Positions 5,956-11,955 of a stretch of DNA of 11,955 bases are shown in pieces (the first letter of the stretch is position 1; every line of letters begins with the position of its first letter). Under the pieces are notes generated by a model. The model saw only the letters and a program-made list of their open reading frames with translations, was not told where the DNA came from and did not search any database. The translations under genes were made by a program, and so were the position numbers. Source of the stretch: JAKOQB01 sp036824465 (lineage in GTDB: Bacteria > Pseudomonadota > Gammaproteobacteria > Burkholderiales > Burkholderiaceae_F); NCBI GenBank assembly GCA_036824465.1, contig DAITAC010000114.1:1-11955 (forward strand), in the 5' to 3' direction.

Positions 5956-6887
5956 ACCCCGAACCGCTCGACAGCGTTGCCGCTCCGATGCCCACTGGCG
6001 GCATGCGGCGTTGGGCGGCCGCGCTGCGTCGCGAACTGGCCCACAACTGGCGGATCATTCGCGCCGATCGCTTGGGAAGCTTCGGCATGGTGGTGATCGT
6101 GTTCGCGGCTTTCGTAGCAGTGTTCGGCCCCTGGTTGATGCCGCACGACCCGTACGCATCGTTGCGGATGACCGACGGCCGCATGGCGGTGCTGCAGCAG
6201 CCCGGCGCCGAGTTCCCACTGGGGACGACGAACCTCGCGCGCGATCTGCTGTCGCAGATGATTGCAGCCACGCGCACGACGATGATCATCGGGCTCGTCA
6301 GCGGGCTGATCTCCATTTTCATCGGCGCCAACATCGGGCTGATTGCGGGCTACTACGGCGGGCGCGTCGACAACGTGCTGATGCGTCTCACCGATATCGT
6401 CTACGGCATGCCGTTCCTGCCCTTCATCATTGTGCTGATCGCCCTGTTTGGGCGTTCGATCGGCTTCGTGATGCTGGCGATCGTGGTGATCGTGTGGCGA
6501 ACGTCGGCACGCGTGATCCGCGCCCAGACCATCGCGCTCAAGCAGCGCCAGTTCGTGGCATTCGCGCGGGCCCGCGGCGCGAGCGACCTGCGCATCATCT
6601 ACCGCCACATCGGCCCCAACATCCTGCCGCTGCTGTTGCTCTATACCTCGTTCAACATCGCCTGGGCCATTGTCACCGAGGCCTCGGCAAGTTTCCTCGG
6701 ATTCGGCGACCCCAACGCGCTGACGTGGGGCGGCATCTTGCAGGACCTTTGGGTTTCGGGCTACACGCGCCGGGCCTGGTGGTGGTTTGCCGCGCCGTCG
6801 CTCGCGATCGTGCTTCTCGTGAGTGCCTTTGTGTTCGTCAGTCGCGCCTACGAAGTTGTCGCCAACCCTCGACTGGCGGACCGCTAG
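5952..6887 (+). CDS. ABC transporter permease, DppC/OppC type
   Basis: This 311-residue protein is the partner of the DppB-type permease. It has the DppC pattern: a cytoplasmic N-terminus of about 45 residues, a first membrane helix (MVVIVFAAFVAVFGP), a periplasmic segment with the HPLGTT-like FPLGTTNLARDLLSQ, then membrane helices and GYYGGRVDNVLMRLTDI. The EAA loop is at about 202-222 (FVAFARARGASDLRIIYRHI). ASASFLGFGDP and the tryptophan-rich WWWFAAPSLAI near the end are also family hallmarks. I place the start at GTG 5952, which overlaps the enolase stop as GTGA and suggests translational coupling. An ATG at 5989 would shorten the N-terminus by 12 residues but has no better ribosome site. 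The ATPase gene follows after one base. Confidence 0.94.
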   Translation: MNPEPLDSVAAPMPTGGMRRWAAALRRELAHNWRIIRADRLGSFGMVVIVFAAFVAVFGPWLMPHDPYASLRMTDGRMAVLQQPGAEFPLGTTNLARDLLSQMIAATRTTMIIGLVSGLISIFIGANIGLIAGYYGGRVDNVLMRLTDIVYGMPFLPFIIVLIALFGRSIGFVMLAIVVIVWRTSARVIRAQTIALKQRQFVAFARARGASDLRIIYRHIGPNILPLLLLYTSFNIAWAIVTEASASFLGFGDPNALTWGGILQDLWVSGYTRRAWWWFAAPSLAIVLLVSAFVFVSRAYEVVANPRLADR

Positions 6888-6888
6888 C

Positions 6889-7893
6889 ATGCTTCTCGAA
6901 GCCCGCAATCTGTGCGTCACTTATCGAAGCGTCCACGGTGACGTACGCGCCGTCGATGGTCTGGACCTTTCGATTTCCGAGCACGAGGTCTTTGGCCTGG
7001 TCGGCGAGTCCGGCTGCGGCAAGACCACCCTTGTCAAGGCCTTGCTGAGACTGGTGCCGGCACAGACCCGGGTCGAGGCAGATGTGCTGCGCTTCAAGGG
7101 GCACAACCTGCTGGAGCTGCCGCAGCGGCGCTTCCGCCGCGAGATCCTGATGCGAGAAATCGCGCTGGTGCCGCAGAGTGCGCAGAACTCACTCAACCCG
7201 GTGCAGCGTGTGGGCGCACAGATCGTCGAGGCGATTCGTGCCCATTCGAGCACGTCGCGTGGCAAGGCGCACGAGCGTGTGGCCGAGCTCTTCGACATCG
7301 TCGGCCTGCAACCCGAGTTGATGGACCGCTTTCCGCACGAGTTCTCGGGCGGCATGCGCCAGCGCGCGATGATCGCGATGGCGCTTGTGTTTGAACCAGC
7401 ACTCCTGGTGATGGACGAGCCCACCACCGGCCTCGATGTGTTGGTGCAAGAACGGCTCCTCCGGCGCATCCGGGCGATTCGCGAGCGGGTGCAGTCTTCG
7501 ATCCTGCTTATCACGCACGACATCGGCGTGATTGCGGAGACCGCCGATCGGGTGGGTGTGATGTATGCCGGGCGGCTGGTGGAGTGTGCTCCCACGCTGC
7601 CGCTGTTCGAGCAGCCCTGGCATCCCTATACGTTGGGACTGAAGAACGCCTTTCCCAGCATCCTTGAACTGGGGCGCGAGCTGATTTCGATTCCTGGCTC
7701 CCCGCCGGATCTTTCGAACCCGCCGGCAGGTTGCGGCTTTGCCGGGCGCTGCCCCTTCGTGCTCGACGTTTGCCATGCAACCCGCCCACCCGCGGTGGAC
7801 GTCGCAACCGGTCGCGTTTCGGCCTGCACGCGCACAGCGGACATCGAACACATACGCGCCGCCGCCGCGGAAAAGGTGACATGGCACTGCTGA
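6889..7893 (+). CDS. ABC transporter ATP-binding protein, DppD/OppD type
   Basis: This 334-residue cytoplasmic ATPase powers transport as a heterodimer with the next gene product. The Walker A is GESGCGKTT (39-47), the signature is FSGGMRQR (152-159), Walker B is LLVMDEP (D176, E177), and the switch histidine is in LLITHD (H210). After the ATPase core comes the C-terminal oligopeptide/dipeptide-transporter extension, with CPF and cysteines in the GCGFAGRCPFVLDVC stretch; some members of this family bind a [4Fe-4S] cluster there. The length is normal for DppD. The start ATG is one base after the permease stop, and the preceding open frame is inside the permease gene. The end overlaps the next gene by 13 bases. 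Confidence 0.96.
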   Translation: MLLEARNLCVTYRSVHGDVRAVDGLDLSISEHEVFGLVGESGCGKTTLVKALLRLVPAQTRVEADVLRFKGHNLLELPQRRFRREILMREIALVPQSAQNSLNPVQRVGAQIVEAIRAHSSTSRGKAHERVAELFDIVGLQPELMDRFPHEFSGGMRQRAMIAMALVFEPALLVMDEPTTGLDVLVQERLLRRIRAIRERVQSSILLITHDIGVIAETADRVGVMYAGRLVECAPTLPLFEQPWHPYTLGLKNAFPSILELGRELISIPGSPPDLSNPPAGCGFAGRCPFVLDVCHATRPPAVDVATGRVSACTRTADIEHIRAAAAEKVTWHC

Positions 7894-8879
7894 GCGTCGA
7901 GCACGTCACCAAGCACTACCGCATCGGGCGCAGCCTGGGCGCGGCGCTGCGGCGCTTGCCTCCAAACTGGATCAAGCCGGTCGAAGACCTGAGCTTTTCC
8001 ATCGCCGAGGGCGAGATCCTCGGCATCGTCGGCGAATCCGGCTGCGGCAAGTCAACTACCTGCAATATCCTCGCCAAGCTCACGGACGCCACGAGCGGCC
8101 GCGTTCTATTCGACGGCGAGGACGTCACACATTTGAGCAGCGCCGCCCTTGCACGCTATCGCACTCAGGTGCAACTGATCTTCCAGGACCCATTCGACTC
8201 CCTCAATCCGCGCCTGCGAGCATTCGACCTGGTGGCCGAGGCGCCACGCGCGCTCAGGCTGTGGGACGAACCTGAGATCGCACGGCGCGTGCCGCGCATG
8301 CTCGCCTTTGTGGGCCTGCCGCCCGAACGCTACGCGCAGCGCTACCCGCATCAAATGAGCGGCGGCGAGCGTCAGCGCGTGGGCATAGCCTCGGCCCTCG
8401 TGGCCGAGCCGCGGCTGGTAATCGCGGACGAACCGGTGTCCATGCTTGACGTGTCGATCCGCGCGGGTGTGATGGATTTGCTGCGCGATTCGTCCAGGCG
8501 CCTGGGCTTTTCCTGCCTTTACGTCTCGCACGACTTATCAATCCTCACCCATCTATGCGACCGCGTGATGGTGATGTACCTCGGGCAGTTGCTCGAAGTT
8601 GCCACCTCGAGAGATTTGGTGCGCTCGCCGCGCCATCCGTATACGCGCGCGCTGGTGGCTGCCGTGCCGGTGCCGGACCCGTCCTACAAGCGCCCGCCGA
8701 TCGAGATCAAAGGCGAACTCGCCAAACCGGTCAATCCGCCGCCAGGGTGCCGCTTCGCGCCGCGCTGTCCGCAGGCGATGACCGTGTGCAGCACCACGCC
8801 GCCCATGCAAACTGTCGCGCCCGGTCACACCGTGGCCTGCCATGCCGTGGTGACCGCGCTTGAACGGAAAGTGGCATGA
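7881..8879 (+). CDS. ABC transporter ATP-binding protein, DppF/OppF type
   Basis: This 332-residue protein is the second ATPase of the transporter. The Walker A is GESGCGKST (51-59), the Q-loop region reads IFQDPFDSLNPR, the signature is MSGGERQR (159-166), Walker B is VIADEP (D183, E184), and the switch histidine is H217 in VSHD. The D-loop area reads SMLDVS where SALDVS is usual, a mild change. The C-terminal extension has the typical PPGCRFAPRCPQA cysteine-containing stretch. ATG at 7881 follows AAAAGGTGAC and overlaps the DppD-type gene by 13 bases. The stop overlaps the following gene as ATGA, so the two ATPases and the first oxidoreductase gene are probably translationally coupled. Confidence 0.96.
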   Translation: MALLSVEHVTKHYRIGRSLGAALRRLPPNWIKPVEDLSFSIAEGEILGIVGESGCGKSTTCNILAKLTDATSGRVLFDGEDVTHLSSAALARYRTQVQLIFQDPFDSLNPRLRAFDLVAEAPRALRLWDEPEIARRVPRMLAFVGLPPERYAQRYPHQMSGGERQRVGIASALVAEPRLVIADEPVSMLDVSIRAGVMDLLRDSSRRLGFSCLYVSHDLSILTHLCDRVMVMYLGQLLEVATSRDLVRSPRHPYTRALVAAVPVPDPSYKRPPIEIKGELAKPVNPPPGCRFAPRCPQAMTVCSTTPPMQTVAPGHTVACHAVVTALERKVA

Positions 8880-10003
8880 AGCACGCCGACGTGATTGTCT
8901 GCGGCGCCGGTGTCATCGGTGCGGCCGTGGCCTATGGACTTGCCACTCATGGACGAAAGACGCTGGTGCTCGACGGCCCTGATACTGCCAAGCGCGCCTC
9001 ACGTGGCAACTTCGGACTGGTGTGGGTGCACGGCAAGGGTCTGGGCATGCGACCGTATGCGCGCTGGTCGTTGGCCTCGGCTGACCAGTATGCAGACTTT
9101 GCTGCCGAGTTGCGTGAGCGTTCCGGCGTGGACTGCAGCTTTCGTCGCACGGGGGGCGTGTGGCTGACGCTCGGTGAGCGCGAGTTCGCGGGGCACAAGC
9201 AGCTAATCGCCCGCCTGCGCGCCGAGGCCGGCGCAGAGGGTTATCGCGCTGAAATGCTGAGCAGGGACGACATAGATCGACTGATGCCGGGCGTGGGTCC
9301 GACTGTGGCTGGCGGCTCATGGAGCGAGGACGACGGCGAGGTCAATCCGCTCTCCCTGCTGCACGCACTGCATGGAGCATTGCCAACGGTCGGCGCCATG
9401 CGTTGCGTTGACTGCACGGTCAATGCAATCGAACCTGCAAGCGGAGGCGGTTTTGAGCTTAGTGTCAGCGGCGAGCGGCTGGGCTGCGAGCAGCTGGTGA
9501 TTGCGGCCGGCCTTGGAAGCAAGCCACTTGCGGCAATGCTGGGCATGAACGTTCCAGTACGCCCGGACCGTGGCCAGATTCTGGTGACCGAGCGCATCGC
9601 ACCGCGCTTTTCCGTCACCTCGAACTATGTCCGACAGACTCCTGAGGGCTCGATCCTGATCGGTGCCACCAGCGAAAACGTGGGCGAGGACGACCGCGTC
9701 GACCGCACCGGCCTGTGCAACGTGGCGCGTCTAGGCACCACCGCTTTCCCCTTCCTGAAGCGGCTGCGTGTAGTGCGCAGTTGGGGCGCGCTGCGCGTAC
9801 TCACGCCCGACGGCTACCCCATCTACGAAGAGGTGCCGGACCATCCGGGCGCCTTCGTCGTCACAGCACACAGCGGCATCACGCTTGCAGCAGTGCATGC
9901 ACGCCGGCTGGCAACCGCTATTGCCGCTGGACAGCTACCCGATGACCTCGCGGCCTTCACATCCACCCGCTTTCATTCCGACCATGTTGCGATACTGCAC
10001 TGA
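8876..10003 (+). CDS. FAD-dependent oxidoreductase, DadA/HcnC-like; catalytic (beta) subunit of a heterotrimeric amino/imino-acid dehydrogenase
   Basis: This 375-residue protein belongs to the D-amino-acid oxidase (DAO) fold family. An N-terminal dinucleotide-binding motif GAGVIG (10-15) ends in an acidic residue at D33, and SRGNFGLVWVHGKG (42-55) is a stretch I associate with the beta subunits of D-hydroxyproline dehydrogenase and opine oxidase (OoxB). RPDRGQILVTE is the middle-strand motif, and the C-terminal FAD-contacting stretch is HSGITLAAVHARRLA (from H332). It probably oxidises the C-N bond of an imported amino or imino acid and passes electrons to the two iron-sulfur subunits encoded next. 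It overlaps both neighbours (4 bases upstream, 20 downstream), supporting obligate co-expression. Glycine, sarcosine, proline, hydroxyproline and opines are all possible substrates for this family. Confidence 0.92.
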   Translation: MKHADVIVCGAGVIGAAVAYGLATHGRKTLVLDGPDTAKRASRGNFGLVWVHGKGLGMRPYARWSLASADQYADFAAELRERSGVDCSFRRTGGVWLTLGEREFAGHKQLIARLRAEAGAEGYRAEMLSRDDIDRLMPGVGPTVAGGSWSEDDGEVNPLSLLHALHGALPTVGAMRCVDCTVNAIEPASGGGFELSVSGERLGCEQLVIAAGLGSKPLAAMLGMNVPVRPDRGQILVTERIAPRFSVTSNYVRQTPEGSILIGATSENVGEDDRVDRTGLCNVARLGTTAFPFLKRLRVVRSWGALRVLTPDGYPIYEEVPDHPGAFVVTAHSGITLAAVHARRLATAIAAGQLPDDLAAFTSTRFHSDHVAILH

Positions 10004-10277
10004 ACCCGAATCTGCCGCGATCACCGTAGTGGTCGAGGGCCAACCGGTCCCGGCGCATGTAGACGAAAGCGTGGCCGCCGTCCTGCTGCGAGTGTTCGGC
10101 GCCGACTACCGAATCAGCAGCGTCGATGGCGGCACACGCGCTCCCTACTGCCTTATGGGCGTGTGCTTCGAGTGCCTGGCAGAAGTCGACGGTGTGCCCA
10201 ACCGCCAAGGGTGCCTGGTACCGGTGCGCGAAGGAATGGTCATCGCGCGCCAGCTCGGTCGTACCGAGGTGGACTAA
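9984..10277 (+). CDS. Small [2Fe-2S] protein, HcnA-like (gamma) subunit of the dehydrogenase
   Basis: This 97-residue protein has the ferredoxin-like Fer2_4 layout: an N-terminal beta-grasp with ITVVVEGQPVPA, then the cluster-binding cysteines C56, C61 and C64 (PYCLMGVCFECLAEVDG), and a fourth at C77 (QGCLVP). It matches the small subunit of hydrogen cyanide synthase (HcnA) and of D-hydroxyproline dehydrogenase complexes, which also end in a REGM-like turn. It should relay electrons from the FAD subunit. I chose ATG 9984, which overlaps the previous gene by 20 bases and gives the usual length; ATG 9942 and 9885 would add tails with no family likeness. The stop TAA shares a base with the next ATG. 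Confidence 0.9.
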   Translation: MLRYCTEPESAAITVVVEGQPVPAHVDESVAAVLLRVFGADYRISSVDGGTRAPYCLMGVCFECLAEVDGVPNRQGCLVPVREGMVIARQLGRTEVD

Positions 10278-11758
10278 TGGAAGAGACTGATCTGCTTGTC
10301 GTCGGCGCTGGACCAGCTGGAATGGCGGCAACGCTCTCGGCGCGGCGCCATGGTCTGCGGGTGCTCGTCGTCGACGAGAACACCGAGCCCGGTGGCCAGA
10401 TCTACCGCAGCGTGCTGAGCAACTCGCAGCGGCCGCAGCGAGCTCGTGTGCTTGGGCCGACCTATTTTGATGGCCGGGCGCTGGCGCAGGCCTTTGTCGA
10501 GAGCGGCGCCGACTGGCGTCCGCAATCGACCGTATTCGAGATCGCCTACGATGGCAGTGCGAGCATCGTTGCGCCGGACCGCGGCGCCTACGTGGTACGC
10601 GCCCAGGCCGTCTTGATTGCCCCCGGCGCATACGAACGCGCCTTCCCCGTGCGGGGTTGGACCCTACCCGGCGTGATGACCGCGGGCGCTGCCCAGACGC
10701 TACTGAAGACGAGCGGGCAAGTGCCACAGGGGCGCATCGTTCTGGCCGGCGGTGGACCACTGTTGTGGTACGCAGCCTGGCAGTTGCGCGCAGCAGGCGC
10801 GGACGTGGCGGCGATCCTCAGCTTCACGTCAGCGGCGGACTACGTTCGCTGCGCCGCCGCCGCACTTTCTGCTTGGCGGTCTATCGGCGATCTCGTTACT
10901 GGCGCCAAATGGATGGCAGCGCTGCAGTTCCGTGTCCCGCGCATCGTTCACAGCGCACGTGTGACTTGCATCGAAGGCCGGGTACCGAGCTTGCGCGTCC
11001 ATTACGAAACTGGCGGGAGAAGCTGCATGGAAGATGCCGCCACCGTGCTGCTGCACGCAGGCCTGATCCCGAACATCCAGGCCAGCAAGTCGCTACGCCT
11101 GGAGCACGAATGGGATGAGACGCAACAATACTGGCGCCCGAGCGTGGACGCTTGGGGCGTCAGCAGCAACCCGGCGATCCTGATCGCGGGCGACGGCGCC
11201 GGCATCGCAGGCGCGAAGGACGCCGTACGCGGTGGAACGCTGGCGGTGCTCGCACTGGCGGCGCGGCTGGGACGAGTCAGCGCCGAACAACGCGACGCTG
11301 AGGCCGCGCCGCTGCTCGCGGCGCGTCGGCGCGAACACAAGCTGAGAGCCTTCCTCGAAGCACTCTACGCCCCACCCAGCTGGGTCCGGGTGCCCGAAGA
11401 CGACGCGACGCAGGTATGTCGTTGCGAGGAGGTAACGTTGAGTCAAATCCGCGCTGCTGTGCATCTGGGCGCCGCCGGTCCCAATCAGGTCAAGGATTAC
11501 GTGCGTGCCGGCATGGGCGCCTGCCAAGGTCGTATGTGCGCGCAAACGGTCGCCGCGATCGTCGCGCAGGAGCACGGCGTATCCCCGCGCCTGGTGCCGA
11601 CGCAACAGGTGCGTCCGCCGCTGAAGCCTGTGCATCTGGGCGATGTCGCGGCGATGGACATCGGCGAGATCCAGAGTGGCGGCCCGTCGATCGCGGAGGC
11701 ACTTCTGCATGCGCCTGCCGCGGAGGCGGACACGCAGGGGGCGGTGAAACTGCACTGA
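10277..11758 (+). CDS. FAD/NAD(P)-binding oxidoreductase with BFD-type [2Fe-2S] domain, HcnB/OoxA-like (alpha) subunit
   Basis: This 493-residue protein combines a two-dinucleotide-domain disulfide-reductase-type flavoprotein with a C-terminal bacterioferritin-associated-ferredoxin-like cluster domain. It starts EETDLLVVGAGPAGMAA (GxGxxG at 10-15), has a PGGQIYR element near 36, a second GGGP site at 158-161, and AGDGAG (304-309) closing the FAD site. The iron-sulfur cysteines are C381 and C383 (VCRCEEVT) and C416 and C421 (GACQGRMC). The order and spacing match HcnB, opine oxidase OoxA and the alpha subunit of D-hydroxyproline dehydrogenase. Together with the two preceding genes it forms a complete heterotrimer, probably feeding electrons to the respiratory chain. 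It follows the gamma gene as TAATG with a GAGGTGG ribosome site, and is the last gene of the operon. I chose ATG 10277 over an upstream in-frame start at 10163, which lies inside the preceding gene. Confidence 0.94.
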   Translation: MEETDLLVVGAGPAGMAATLSARRHGLRVLVVDENTEPGGQIYRSVLSNSQRPQRARVLGPTYFDGRALAQAFVESGADWRPQSTVFEIAYDGSASIVAPDRGAYVVRAQAVLIAPGAYERAFPVRGWTLPGVMTAGAAQTLLKTSGQVPQGRIVLAGGGPLLWYAAWQLRAAGADVAAILSFTSAADYVRCAAAALSAWRSIGDLVTGAKWMAALQFRVPRIVHSARVTCIEGRVPSLRVHYETGGRSCMEDAATVLLHAGLIPNIQASKSLRLEHEWDETQQYWRPSVDAWGVSSNPAILIAGDGAGIAGAKDAVRGGTLAVLALAARLGRVSAEQRDAEAAPLLAARRREHKLRAFLEALYAPPSWVRVPEDDATQVCRCEEVTLSQIRAAVHLGAAGPNQVKDYVRAGMGACQGRMCAQTVAAIVAQEHGVSPRLVPTQQVRPPLKPVHLGDVAAMDIGEIQSGGPSIAEALLHAPAAEADTQGAVKLH

Positions 11759-11829
11759 GCCAGACTCGTGCCGCGGAGCACTGCGACGAGCCGGATATGG
11801 GAGTCGCGCTGAAAAACATACCCGGCCCC

Positions 11830-11860
11830 CCGCGCAAAGCGCGCGGCGACCTTCCGCCGC
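11830..11860 (+). terminator. Weak GC-rich hairpins after the operon, possible terminator region
   Basis: CCGCGC/GCGCGG (11830-11846, loop of five) and, overlapping it, GCGGCG/CGCCGC (11843-11860) can form alternative short stems about 70-100 bases after the last stop. No T-run follows, so intrinsic termination is doubtful; rho-dependent ending or a chance GC-rich fold are alternatives. Confidence 0.25.
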
Positions 11861-11884
11861 CAAGTTCAAAGCGGGCGGATCGAA

Positions 11885-11955
11885 CTAGTGTACTGATGCA
11901 TTAATTCGCGTACAAAAGCGACCGACGGACTCGATGATCTCGTCGGCCGTCTTGT
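11885..11955 (-). CDS. IS630-family transposase, C-terminal end only
   Basis: Reading the minus strand from the right edge gives 22 residues, KTADEIIESV followed by GRFCTRINASVH, and a TAG stop at 11887-11885. The KTADEII...RFC pattern close to the stop is what I recognise from the ends of IS630-family DDE transposases. Only this tail is in the window, so completeness, terminal repeats and TA target duplication cannot be judged. The IS end should lie within a few tens of bases left of the stop, but I could not identify the terminal repeat without the other end. The call depends on a short match and is moderate. Confidence 0.6.
   Translation of the reverse strand, partial: KTADEIIESVGRFCTRINASVH

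Noticed and set aside
5697..6920. A 407-residue minus-strand open frame opposite the DppC-type permease
   Set aside because: Low-complexity His/Asp/Arg/Gln composition, no domain, and it spans three plus-strand genes; it is a codon-bias shadow.
5906..7048. A 380-residue plus-strand open frame overlapping the DppC-type gene in another frame
   Set aside because: It is Arg/His/Ala-rich with no domain and conflicts with the well-supported permease and ATPase genes.
2119..11758. Calling the whole locus a hydroxyproline degradation cluster
   Set aside because: The dehydrogenase trio fits, but the hallmark epimerase, deaminase and semialdehyde dehydrogenase genes are not in the window.
1..11955. 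CRISPR array, tRNA or rRNA genes, phage genes, replication origin
   Set aside because: I saw no regularly spaced repeats, cloverleaf-like segments, ribosomal RNA signatures or phage structural genes.

Overview
The window is GC-rich, uses overlapping start and stop codons, and has protein families that fit a proteobacterium, most likely a betaproteobacterium of the Burkholderiales type. The taxonomic call is an inference from family flavour, not from a marker gene. The central feature is one divergently transcribed catabolic locus flanked by decayed or mobile DNA.

Left flank (1-1086). The 5' part of a minus-strand 2-hydroxychromene-2-carboxylate isomerase-like gene (kappa-GST/DsbA fold) runs off the left edge. 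Next come about 880 bases with no intact gene. Inside them is a recognisable but dead hicA-hicB toxin-antitoxin pair. The hicA relic has lost its start codon, its catalytic histidines and its stop. The hicB relic keeps its N-terminus, then appears frameshifted and cut off. Short palindromes lie just upstream.

Core (1087-11758). A LysR-type regulator on the minus strand is divergent from nine plus-strand genes that are overlapping or closely spaced. In order they encode a Tat-exported substrate-binding protein, a DppB-type permease, an enolase-superfamily enzyme, a DppC-type permease, DppD- and DppF-type ATPases, a DadA/HcnC-like FAD oxidoreductase, a small [2Fe-2S] protein, and an HcnB/OoxA-like FAD protein with a BFD-type [2Fe-2S] domain. 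The 132-bp divergent spacer holds a perfect 15-bp ATAAC-N5-GTTAT palindrome, a textbook LysR box. The last three genes look like the subunits of a heterotrimeric dehydrogenase of the HcnABC / opine oxidase / D-hydroxyproline dehydrogenase kind. The simplest reading is an import, epimerise (or dehydrate), then oxidise module for an amino-acid-like or imino-acid-like compound (opine, hydroxyproline derivative, betaine or modified dipeptide). The substrate cannot be read from the sequence.

The most striking observation is the substrate-binding protein. Its domain order is circularly permuted relative to the normal SBP_bac_5 (DppA/OppA) family: the segment normally at the C-terminus follows the signal peptide, and the protein ends where that segment would normally begin.

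Right flank (11759-11955). After a short non-coding stretch, the last codons of what looks like an IS630-family transposase enter from the right on the minus strand. The catabolic locus therefore sits between a toxin-antitoxin relic and an insertion sequence.
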